Shown here piece after piece: positions 8,099 through 14,259 of a stretch of 21,228 nt of DNA. This DNA comes from Elusimicrobia bacterium RIFOXYB2_FULL_48_7 (GTDB taxonomy: Bacteria > Elusimicrobiota > Endomicrobiia > CG1-02-37-114 > XYA2-FULL-39-19). Within the stretch, counting starts at the first letter, position 1; each line of letters starts with the position of its first letter. The stretch is from positions 1-21,228 of the forward strand of contig MGVM01000214.1 of the NCBI GenBank assembly GCA_001800495.1. Direction: 5' to 3'. The notes under the pieces were generated by a model. It worked only from the letters and a program-made list of their open reading frames with translations. It was not told the DNA's origin and did no database searches. The position numbers and the translations under genes are program-made.

Positions 8099-8545
8099 TC
8101 AAATATCCCGCCTAACTGCGTTTCTCTTGTTTTTAGTTCCTAATTTTTCTTCTATATTCTCCAGCAGTTTTACGATAGAAAAAGGCTTCGCGATAAAATC
8201 ATCTATTCCATGTAACAAAAAATAGTTTGACTGGTAGTTTTTTACATAGGCCCCGGAAATGGCTATTATTGGTATAGTTGAAGTTTTCTTCATTTTTTTC
8301 AACTCGTCAAAAATTGTAAGCCCGTCAAAAATTGTAAGCCCGCTGTTATCTTTCAATTTAATATCAAGCAGTATAATGTCCGGAGGCACCTGTTTGACCT
8401 TTTCTATCGCAGTGTCGCCGTCTTCAGCTGTTTTCACTTTATACCCTTTCGAGACAAGTAGTTCCGACATCTCTTCCAGGAATTCCCTGTCGTCGTCAAT
8501 AATCATTACTATCTTTTTGTCCATTTTCCTAAACCCGCGGTTCAT
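8099..8545 (-). CDS. stand-alone CheY-like receiver protein with duplicated loop segment
   Basis: A single receiver domain: acidic triad IIDDD, phosphoacceptor Asp61 in ILLDIKL, Ser in IAISGA and Lys120 in IAKPF. GLTIFD occurs twice in a row (69-80) because of an 18-bp duplication, lengthening the loop and the start of helix 3. No output domain follows. ATG 8545 overlaps the stop of the lipoprotein gene (AATGA), implying coupling; ATG 8524, just before MDKKIVMIIDDD, is an alternative start with a poorly spaced AGGA. It is the third gene of the minus-strand operon starting at 9484. It meets the GH130 gene tail to tail with 13 nt between them and no clear terminator. Confidence 0.9.
   Translation of the reverse strand: MNRGFRKMDKKIVMIIDDDREFLEEMSELLVSKGYKVKTAEDGDTAIEKVKQVPPDIILLDIKLKDNSGLTIFDGLTIFDELKKMKKTSTIPIIAISGAYVKNYQSNYFLLHGIDDFIAKPFSIVKLLENIEEKLGTKNKRNAVRRDI
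8305..8340 (-). repeat. 18-bp perfect tandem duplication, two copies, in frame
   Basis: CGTCAAAAATTGTAAGCC occurs at 8305-8322 and again at 8323-8340. On the coding strand it adds six residues (GLTIFD) to the receiver domain. Identity between copies is complete. Confidence 0.97.
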
Positions 8546-9123
8546 TCAGGCTTGTAGTTAGGCGGCCACGGCGGCCCTTTTACTTCAACGGGAAACACCG
8601 CGGTATACGTATCCTCTCCCGGAATTTCAACTTTAACTATTAAATCCCAGTCGCCGCCCGTGCCGAAGACTATTGAGTGTATCTCGCAATAGCCGGGGTG
8701 TACTTCATTAAAGTTGCAGACATTATTGTCAATCCAGCGAATGTATCCAGGGGTATTTGGCATTGTCGCCCTGGCGGATATTTTCGCCCCTTCTACGGGT
8801 TCCTTGGGACTGGCAAAAACATCAAAAACCGAAACCTCTACTCTTGCGTGGTCCGTTGCAGAGGGGAATTCCGGATCCAGCCTCAGCTTGATTTCATATT
8901 TTTTAAAATACCGGCTCCACAGCTCGGGGGTTGCGGTGGATGGTTCCACCCGGTACAGGGGCGCGGTTGAAAATGTGTTCATTTTCGCCCTGTCAGGATA
9001 GCCTGAGAATTTCATAGTGCCGCAACCGGAGAATACCGCTGCAAGTACTGATACTGCTAAAAATACAGCCTTGGAGCTTAATTTATTCATATTTGAGTTC
9101 CTGTCCATTTTTCTTCCTTTCAT
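8542..9123 (-). CDS. lipoprotein with YtkA/FixH-like domain
   Basis: The N-terminus has a basic start, a hydrophobic stretch and a lipobox (AVFSGCG, about residues 29-35), so the mature protein should be lipid-anchored at Cys34. The C-terminal 110 residues fit the immunoglobulin-like YtkA/FixH pattern: SVFDVFASPKEPVEGAKISA, ATMPNTPGYI, then GGDWDLIVKVEIPG. Such domains occur in periplasmic proteins tied to copper handling or oxidase assembly, but also in unrelated secreted proteins. AAAAGGAG overlapping the upstream stop lies 7 nt before ATG 9123. It sits between a Met/Cys-rich membrane protein and a receiver gene, and its last bases overlap the start of the latter. The family call is moderate; the copper role is an inference. 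Confidence 0.75.
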   Translation of the reverse strand: MKGRKMDRNSNMNKLSSKAVFLAVSVLAAVFSGCGTMKFSGYPDRAKMNTFSTAPLYRVEPSTATPELWSRYFKKYEIKLRLDPEFPSATDHARVEVSVFDVFASPKEPVEGAKISARATMPNTPGYIRWIDNNVCNFNEVHPGYCEIHSIVFGTGGDWDLIVKVEIPGEDTYTAVFPVEVKGPPWPPNYKPE

Positions 9124-9136
9124 TTACGCGCTCCTT

Positions 9137-9484
9137 TTACTTTTTGTTCATTTCCTTCTTAATGGGTTCTTTATCCGTGCTTTTTTTGGCATCCATCCGT
9201 GATTCTTCCCACATCAGGCCCCCGCAGGGCCCTCTCATTTCATTATTTTCGCTGCAGTCCATCCTGCCCGTCATCATGCTGTGCATCTTCATACCGCAAA
9301 ATTTTGGCCCCATAACAATGCCGCCGATCAGAATAAAGCCGGCAAGAACAAACAATACCGCGGCCATTACTTTTCCAAAAATCGCGACTCCCTTGTGCGC
9401 GCTTGCAAGGCTTGCCGTCCATAATACAAAATACCCCAGCGTTACGATCAGTACTGCCGCCACTACGTGCATCACGATTATCAT
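9137..9484 (-). CDS. two-helix membrane protein with Met/Cys-rich tail
   Basis: Residues 3-27 and 38-58 are hydrophobic helices. The remaining tail (59-115) is hydrophilic and starts with Cys63, Cys77 and Cys87, Met65, 67, 70, 71, 75, 83 and 91, and His68 within about 30 residues, then ends in a Lys/Glu-rich segment. The Met/Cys/His density suggests binding of a soft metal such as Cu(I), though no known family is recognised. GGGAGGAG 3 nt before the ATG is a strong ribosome site. It is the first gene of the operon with the YtkA-like lipoprotein and a receiver protein; a promoter and an inverted repeat lie just upstream. Confidence 0.75.
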   Translation of the reverse strand: MIIVMHVVAAVLIVTLGYFVLWTASLASAHKGVAIFGKVMAAVLFVLAGFILIGGIVMGPKFCGMKMHSMMTGRMDCSENNEMRGPCGGLMWEESRMDAKKSTDKEPIKKEMNKK

Positions 9485-9511
9485 GCTCTCCTCCCGGCCT
9501 CTCTTTGTATT

Positions 9512-9528
9512 TTTGGCATAACGCCAAA
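9512..9528 (-). promoter_or_regulatory. inverted repeat in 5' leader, possible operator
   Basis: TTTGGC-ATAAC-GCCAAA forms 6-bp arms around 5 nt. It lies between the TATAAT box at 9541-9546 and the ribosome site of the 9484 gene, roughly 6-22 nt downstream of the expected transcript start, where a repressor site or short hairpin would affect the whole minus-strand operon. Confidence 0.45.
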
Positions 9529-9540
9529 TTTTCTGTTCAT

Positions 9541-9569
9541 ATTATACCTGAAGCGGAAGTTTCAATGAA
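9541..9569 (-). promoter_or_regulatory. sigma-70-like promoter for the membrane protein/lipoprotein/receiver operon
   Basis: On the minus strand, TTCATT (9569-9564) and a perfect TATAAT (9546-9541) are separated by 17 nt. An imperfect inverted repeat, GGAAGTT (9555-9561) and AACTTCC (9575-9581), surrounds the -35 box and may be a regulator site. The leader to the ATG would be about 50 nt. Confidence 0.55.
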
Positions 9570-9621
9570 CAAGGAACTTCCACTGCCCGTTGACTTATAG
9601 CCATTTGTTACAGTGTTCCAT

Positions 9622-9677
9622 CATGTGGAATAAAGTCAATTACATATGGAATTAAATTGTTAATTTAGATATACTAT
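9622..9677 (+). promoter_or_regulatory. promoter region with tandem 21-bp repeats upstream of the REC-AraC gene
   Basis: Two repeats start at 9622 (CATGTGGAATAAAGTC...) and 9643 (CATATGGAATTAAATT...), matching at 14 of 21 positions; TGGAAT recurs exactly 21 bp apart. The -10-like TATACTAT (9670-9677) follows, with no good -35 box at 17 nt, as expected for an activator-dependent promoter. The gene starts at 9733. A similar arrangement precedes the receiver gene at 17712. Confidence 0.6.
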
Positions 9678-9732
9678 TTTTGTAATATATATCACTGGAA
9701 ACAGTTTAACACGGCTCGGGGGAGGTGCCAGG

Positions 9733-10470
9733 GTGCCAAACACAATACTATTAGTGGATGACGACAAGGAATTCAGGGAAGAGTTTCGCGAATGTTTTGA
9801 CAATTTCAATATACTGGAAGCTGAAGACGGCAAAACCTGCCTGGATATTATAAGGAAGCCCAATGAAGTTGACCTGGTGGTGCTGGATGTGAAAATGCCC
9901 GGGCTGAACGGCATAGAAGTCCTGAAAGAAATAAAATCCATTGACCCCGGGATAGGTATTATCATAATGACCGGTTATGGTTCGAAAGATGTCGTGGTTC
10001 AGGCTTTGAGGAACCAGTCGGATGATTACATGGAAAAGCCGATGGATATTGATGGAATGAGAAAAATGATAGAAAAAGTCCTGGATTCAAAACACGCCGA
10101 AGGGAGCCCCGAGACTGGAAGCATAAAAAGCAAAATTGAAAAAGTGAAAAGGTTCGTGGAAAGGAATGCGGGCAAAAAAATAACCCTGCAGGATGCCGCC
10201 GCGCTCATCTACACAAGCCCCAAATACTTAAGCAGGGTTTTCAAACAGCACGCCGGCGTGGAATTCAAGCAATTCGTGCTGGGGCTCAAGATTGAAAAAG
10301 CGAAAGCATTGCTTAATAAAACTGATTTGAGCATAGGCCAGATCTCCTATAAGTTGGGTTACCAGAATACGGAATCTTTTATAAGGATTTTCAAGAGTTT
10401 TACCGCGAAGACGCCTTCGGAATTCAGGAACAAGCCAAAAAAAGGAAAGAAAAAAGCAGGGAGAAAATAA
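9733..10470 (+). CDS. response regulator, REC plus AraC-type DNA-binding domain
   Basis: Residues 1-120 are a receiver domain (LVDDD, phosphoacceptor Asp52 in VVLDVKMPG, Thr80, Lys102). Residues about 137-236 carry the two helix-turn-helix motifs of AraC regulators: ITLQDAAALIYTSPKYLSRVFKQ and LSIGQISYKLGYQNTESFIRIFKSF, ending TPSEFRN and a basic tail. It is the only protein in the signalling block with a recognisable DNA-binding output, so it probably turns the phosphorylation state of this locus into transcription. The start is GTG, supported by GGAGG at 9721-9725 with 7-nt spacing. The tandem repeats in its own promoter suggest autoregulation (inference). A receiver gene follows 2 nt after the stop. 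Confidence 0.93.
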   Translation: MPNTILLVDDDKEFREEFRECFDNFNILEAEDGKTCLDIIRKPNEVDLVVLDVKMPGLNGIEVLKEIKSIDPGIGIIIMTGYGSKDVVVQALRNQSDDYMEKPMDIDGMRKMIEKVLDSKHAEGSPETGSIKSKIEKVKRFVERNAGKKITLQDAAALIYTSPKYLSRVFKQHAGVEFKQFVLGLKIEKAKALLNKTDLSIGQISYKLGYQNTESFIRIFKSFTAKTPSEFRNKPKKGKKKAGRK

Positions 10471-10472
10471 AA

Positions 10473-10859
10473 ATGAACAAGATATTGATAATAGACGACG
10501 ACGAGGAATTATGCGAGGAAATTTCGGAAATCCTTGTAGATGAGGGGTTCGAAATAAAGGCCGAACATGACGGGCTTAAAGGCCTGAAGCGCATAAATAC
10601 GAGCCAATATGCCCTGGTCCTGCTGGATTTAAAAATTCCCGGGATGAGCGGTTTTGAAGTCTTGAAAACGGCAAGGGCAAAATACCCCCGCCTTAAAATC
10701 ATTGTTTTGTCCGGCAGGCCGTTCAACAAGGAAATGCTCCAGCAGCATGCCCTGGAGGATCATGAGCTCAATACGCTTAAGCTGGCCGATGAAGTTATAA
10801 GCAAGCCCTATGAAATCAAGACACTGCTTTCAAAGATCCACGCCATCCTGAAATTATAG
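10473..10859 (+). CDS. stand-alone CheY-like receiver protein
   Basis: A receiver domain alone: LIIDDDEEL, Asp52 in LLDLKIPGMSG, Ser80 in IVLSGR and Lys111 in ISKPYE. About 15 extra residues (MLQQHALEDHELNTLKLADE) lie between strand 4 and the conserved Lys, longer than CheY and rich in His, Asp and Glu. AGGGAG at 10458-10463 is 9 nt before the ATG. The gene begins 2 nt after the REC-AraC gene and should be co-transcribed. Without an output domain it may act in a phosphorelay or by protein contact; its kinase is not identifiable, though two kinases lie downstream. Confidence 0.9.
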   Translation: MNKILIIDDDEELCEEISEILVDEGFEIKAEHDGLKGLKRINTSQYALVLLDLKIPGMSGFEVLKTARAKYPRLKIIVLSGRPFNKEMLQQHALEDHELNTLKLADEVISKPYEIKTLLSKIHAILKL

Positions 10860-10920
10860 TAAAACACCGGCCCGCAGGAGGCATTTAAGAAAAAAGTCAA
10901 TCAACTAGGGCAATAATCCA

Positions 10921-10951
10921 TTGTTACCGGTGTCAAACTTGAATATACTAT
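10921..10951 (+). promoter_or_regulatory. sigma-70-like promoter upstream of the small ORF at 10990
   Basis: TTGTTA (10921-10926) and TATACT (10944-10949) have a 17-nt spacer. The TATACTAT core is identical to that before the REC-AraC gene, and an AAAGTCAAT word at 10893-10901 echoes the repeat there, but the TGGAAT repeats are absent. Confidence 0.6.
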
Positions 10952-10989
10952 ACCCCGTAAGCATATTAGAGCGCGGGGGGTAATGGAAA

Positions 10990-11181
10990 ATGGCCAGGAA
11001 ATTAAGAGTAGACACGGATGCAATGACGAAAAGGGTTTTCGGCGTAGATACTGCTATGCCTCGAAACGGAAAGCGGGGCCGGAAAAGTGTTATTGTTGAA
11101 GATGAACTCCTTGACAATCACAACGACCTGGCTGAATTCATCAAGAAGCTGGGAATAGAATCGTTGTTTCTGAAGAATTGA
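10990..11181 (+). CDS. small basic hypothetical protein, possibly frameshifted
   Basis: A 63-residue frame with a basic centre (RNGKRGRKS) and an acidic, helical second half (VEDELLDNHNDLAEFIKKLGIE). No family is recognised. A good promoter lies about 40 nt upstream; the ribosome site is weak. Just before its stop, another frame opens (11174-11302) whose translation also looks protein-like, so a single base change near 11172-11180 may have cut a protein of about 100 residues in two. It stands alone between the receiver genes and the membrane sensor. Confidence 0.45.
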   Translation: MARKLRVDTDAMTKRVFGVDTAMPRNGKRGRKSVIVEDELLDNHNDLAEFIKKLGIESLFLKN

Positions 11182-11302
11182 ACGGCTTGGCTCCTATAAT
11201 ATAATTATTTATGATGCATGGATAAACCGGGGAGATATAACTGTTAAAAAGTTGTTTGAAGACTTAAGAAATGTTAGAATTGAAGCCGAAAAGCTCCAGT
11301 AG
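11174..11302 (+). pseudogene. start-less reading frame, candidate frameshifted tail of the 10990 gene
   Basis: The frame reads RIERLGSYNIII, then YDAWINRGDITVKKLFEDL, then RNVRIEAEKLQ and stops at 11302. It has no ATG, GTG or TTG before its helical core, and it is offset by one base from the upstream small ORF. Composition is protein-like, but chance cannot be excluded at 42 codons. Confidence 0.3.
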
Positions 11303-11319
11303 AAAGGCTTGAAGAATAC

Positions 11320-11949
11320 ATGGCCACACAACAAAAAATAAAAATTACCAAGATATTATCACTGGCAGTCAGCGTCGCAGGTATTGTTGTGATAACCGGC
11401 TGGATATTTGATATCGGTGTCTTAAAGAGTACCTCCCCCGGCTGGGTAAGCATGAAGCTTAGCACCGCGTTTACCTTTTTATTAAGCGGTATTTCGCTCT
11501 ATTTTATTGCCCGGGCCCGGGAGGGGAAGCCGGACCTGGCGCAGCTGGCGCTTTCCACCGCCTCATTGATTATAGTCCTTATCATGGGCACATTGTTTTT
11601 TTCTTCCCTGCTTGGCGTGCACACGGGGGTGGAAGAATTGTTTATTAAAGAAAAAGGCAGCCCGGCGCAGTCCGTTATTCCGGGCCTGCCGTCCGTGCCG
11701 ACCATGTTCAATTTTTTGCTTATGGCTTTCAGCGGCATTCTTGTGGTTTTAAACGTTGAAAACCTGCAAAAGAAACTCCCTATTACCGGATTTATTATTG
11801 GAAGTATAGGCGCCCTGGCAGTTTTTGGTTATGTAATAAATGCGCCTCTGCTCTATTATTACATTAAAGACATAAATTCAGCCATGGCATGCCATACCGC
11901 GATACTATTTGTTTTAATGGGAGCAGGTTTAGTATGCCTATCAGGTTAA
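11320..11949 (+). CDS. six-helix membrane sensor module, separate from its kinase
   Basis: Six predicted membrane helices lie near residues 12-30, 46-65, 76-97, 127-145, 154-178 and 188-207. The patterns SMKLSTAFTFLLSGISLYF and SAMACHTAILFVLMGAGLV are typical of the membrane input region that usually precedes PAS and kinase domains in large sensor kinases (seen in sequence; family name not certain). Here the chain stops right after the sixth helix. The downstream kinase starts 16 nt before this stop in another frame, so the two are translationally coupled and may form a split receptor. The ribosome site is weak (AAAGG about 13 nt upstream). Confidence 0.75.
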   Translation: MATQQKIKITKILSLAVSVAGIVVITGWIFDIGVLKSTSPGWVSMKLSTAFTFLLSGISLYFIARAREGKPDLAQLALSTASLIIVLIMGTLFFSSLLGVHTGVEELFIKEKGSPAQSVIPGLPSVPTMFNFLLMAFSGILVVLNVENLQKKLPITGFIIGSIGALAVFGYVINAPLLYYYIKDINSAMACHTAILFVLMGAGLVCLSG

Positions 11950-13748
11950 AACTTATTATCATATTCCTGGTTGTCGCCATAATCCCCATAATCTTTGTAA
12001 GCCTGGTGACTTTCCATAATTACACAAGTTCCATGGAAGCTTTCCGCTTTTCCCAGATGCGCTACCTCACCGCAAATAAAGCCGAGCGGATAGAATCATA
12101 TTTTAACAACCTGGCGGCTAATATAGAAATAGCCGCCGGCAACCAGCATGTGACAGGGTTCCTTGACAACCAATTGCGTAAATTAGAATCAATTCTGGGC
12201 CTTAACACTATTTTTCTGGTTGATAGAACAGGAAAAGCCATATACGTGAAGAATCCGCTGCATAGAGAAAGCGCCTTGTCAAACTTTTACCAGGAGCACA
12301 AAAAAGAACTGGAAGCGGGGAAAAAAGGAGTGTTTTTTTCAGACATCTATCCCGACAGCAGTTCCGCCAGCGGGTTTTCAATGCTGGCCACTGCGCCGGT
12401 TTTTTCCTCCGGGAAACCCGGCGGTGTTTTGACGGGTATTATCGCGTTTGAAGTGGACATGGCGGTTGTTTACCGGCTCATTCAGGATGTAAACGGCATG
12501 GGGAAAACAGGCGAGACCCTTATAGGAAAAAAGTTTGGCAATGAAGTGGTGTTCCTGAACCCTCTCCGGCATGACCCGCAGGCGCCGCTAAAAAGGCGCA
12601 TAACCCTGGGAGGCCGCGCTGGGATGCCGGTGCAGGAAGCGGCCCTGGGCAAAACCGGTTACGGCGAGTATTCTGATTACCGCGGCGTGAAAGTCATTGC
12701 CGCCTGGCAGTATATCCCTTCCCTGGGCTGGGGCGTGGTGGCTAAAATTGACGAGAGTGAAGCGTTTGCCGACATAATGAATTTAAAAAAGCTGGTAATC
12801 CTGATCATTTTAATTGTTATTTTTTTGAGCGCTCTAATGGCGGTTTCCATCGCCCAGTCCGTTTCCGGCCCCATCAAGAAACTCACCGAGGGCGCCCAAA
12901 TAATAGGAAGCGGCAACCTGGATTACAAGGTGGGCACAAACCTGAACGATGAAATCGGCCAGTTGTCCAGGTCTTTTGATAAAATGACCGGTGATTTAAA
13001 GAACATCACTGCTTCCCGCAACGAGCTGAACATTGAGATAGCGGAACGAAAAAAAGTGGAAGAGGCCCTCATAGCGGTAAACAAGGAACTGGAAGCCTTC
13101 ACCTATTCGGTTTCCCACGACCTGAGGTCGCCCCTGCGCGCGATAGACGGTTTTGCCCGCATATTGATGGAGGAATACAATCATAAACTTGATGCTGAGG
13201 GCAAGCGGCAGTTTGAAATCATAAGCCGCAATATCAAGAGAATGGGCGAACTCATAGACGACCTGCTGGAATTATCCCGCCTGGGCAGGAAGGAGCTGGC
13301 CTGTTCAAGCATAAACATGAAAGAGGCCCTGGACTCCGTGATGGAGGAGCTTAAAGCTTCCCTTGGAGAAAGGAAGGTGGAGTTCCTGGTAAAAGAGATC
13401 CCTGACGCCCCCGCTGACAGGGTGTTAATAAAACAGGTGTTTATTAATCTTTTGACTAACGCCCTGAAATTTACTGCCATTAAAAAGAATGTTATTATTG
13501 AAATAGGCGGGAATCCGGAACCTGGCAGGAATGTTTATTACGTTAAAGATAACGGCGTGGGGTTTGACATGCAGTACGCAAACAAGCTTTTCGGCATTTT
13601 CCAGCGCCTGCACGGCCAGGAAGAATTTGAAGGCACCGGCATCGGGCTGGCAATAGTAAAGCGTATCATCACCAGGCACGGCGGAGAAGTATGGGCAGAG
13701 GGGAAGGTAAATGAGGGCGCAACTTTTTATTTCTCTTTGCCAAAATAA
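11934..13748 (+). CDS. membrane sensor histidine kinase (Cache-like sensor, HAMP, HisKA, HATPase)
   Basis: TM1 (about 5-27), an extracytoplasmic region of about 255 residues with dCache-like features (TIFLVDRTGKAIY, FSDIYPDSSSASGF, IPSLGWGVVAKID), TM2 (about 287-308) and a HAMP linker (GPIKKLTEGAQIIGSGNLDY) precede the kinase core. Phosphoacceptor His395 lies in SVSHDLRSPLRAIDGF, a phytochrome-kinase-type HisKA; ATP-binding boxes are FINLLTNALKF, KDNGVGFD and GTGIGLAIVKRI. I place the start at ATG 11934, not the in-frame ATG 11889, because the signal-anchor helix follows directly and GGGAG is 10 nt upstream. The Rcp1-like receiver gene 62 nt downstream is the likely partner, since this HisKA type often pairs with such receivers. 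Confidence 0.92.
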   Translation: MPIRLKLIIIFLVVAIIPIIFVSLVTFHNYTSSMEAFRFSQMRYLTANKAERIESYFNNLAANIEIAAGNQHVTGFLDNQLRKLESILGLNTIFLVDRTGKAIYVKNPLHRESALSNFYQEHKKELEAGKKGVFFSDIYPDSSSASGFSMLATAPVFSSGKPGGVLTGIIAFEVDMAVVYRLIQDVNGMGKTGETLIGKKFGNEVVFLNPLRHDPQAPLKRRITLGGRAGMPVQEAALGKTGYGEYSDYRGVKVIAAWQYIPSLGWGVVAKIDESEAFADIMNLKKLVILIILIVIFLSALMAVSIAQSVSGPIKKLTEGAQIIGSGNLDYKVGTNLNDEIGQLSRSFDKMTGDLKNITASRNELNIEIAERKKVEEALIAVNKELEAFTYSVSHDLRSPLRAIDGFARILMEEYNHKLDAEGKRQFEIISRNIKRMGELIDDLLELSRLGRKELACSSINMKEALDSVMEELKASLGERKVEFLVKEIPDAPADRVLIKQVFINLLTNALKFTAIKKNVIIEIGGNPEPGRNVYYVKDNGVGFDMQYANKLFGIFQRLHGQEEFEGTGIGLAIVKRIITRHGGEVWAEGKVNEGATFYFSLPK

Positions 13749-13810
13749 CATAGGCCCCGAAGCGTCCTTTAACTTGGTATTCGGGATCCTTACTCGGGAG
13801 GTATTGATAA

Positions 13811-14254
13811 ATGACGGATATGAACGAAATTGAAATCTTATTAGTGGAGGACAACCCAAGTGACGCGGAACTTGCAATAAGGTCCCTGAAAAAACAGAAC
13901 CTGGCCAATAACCTGGTCTGGCTCAAAGACGGTGCCGAGGCGCTGGATTTCTTATTTTCGCAGGGGAAATACGCGGGACAACTAAACAACAAACCCAAAA
14001 TTATTCTGCTGGATCTGCGGCTTCCTAAAGTGGACGGCATGGAAGTGCTCAAGAAAATAAAGAGCGATGAGAAAACAAAAACCATACCGGTTATTGTGCT
14101 CACCTCTTCAAAACAGGACAGGGACATCGTAGAAAGCTATAAACTTGGTGTGAACAGTTATGTGAGCAAGCCCGTGGAATTTGAGGAGTTTGCGAAGATG
14201 GTATCCCAGTTGGGGTTATACTGGCTGCTGGTGAACAAGGTCCCGAGAGGATAA
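13811..14254 (+). CDS. Rcp1-type receiver protein
   Basis: A 147-residue receiver of the phytochrome-partner class: ILLVEDNPSDAELAIRSLKK at the start, an extended loop before strand 3 (FLFSQGKYAGQLNNKPK), Asp68 in ILLDLRLPKVDG, IPVIVLTSS, and Lys in YVSKPVEF, ending in a FAKMVSQLGLYWL helix that mediates dimerisation in the family. GGGAGG at 13796-13801 is 9 nt before the ATG. It lies between the two kinases: 62 nt after the phytochrome-type kinase and 5 nt before the hybrid kinase, so it is probably co-transcribed and phosphorylated by one of them. Confidence 0.93.
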   Translation: MTDMNEIEILLVEDNPSDAELAIRSLKKQNLANNLVWLKDGAEALDFLFSQGKYAGQLNNKPKIILLDLRLPKVDGMEVLKKIKSDEKTKTIPVIVLTSSKQDRDIVESYKLGVNSYVSKPVEFEEFAKMVSQLGLYWLLVNKVPRG

Positions 14255-14259
14255 AAACA

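Noticed and set aside
9093..9521. Plus-strand open frame of 142 codons opposite the lipoprotein and membrane protein genes
   Set aside because: The minus-strand genes have a lipobox, membrane helices, strong ribosome sites and tight coupling; the plus frame has none of these.
9694..9705. ACTG-GAAA-CAGT hairpin with a GAAA tetraloop upstream of the REC-AraC gene
   Set aside because: A 4-bp stem is too weak to claim as an RNA element or operator.
10893..10901. AAAGTCAAT as a third copy of the shared promoter repeat
   Set aside because: Only nine bases match, the TGGAAT words are missing and the distance to the TATACTAT core is different, so it is not counted as a full site.
11889..11933. N-terminal extension of the membrane kinase from ATG 11889
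   Set aside because: It would add 15 residues before the signal anchor and lengthen the overlap with the upstream gene; ATG 11934 has GGGAG at a suitable distance and starts directly before TM1.
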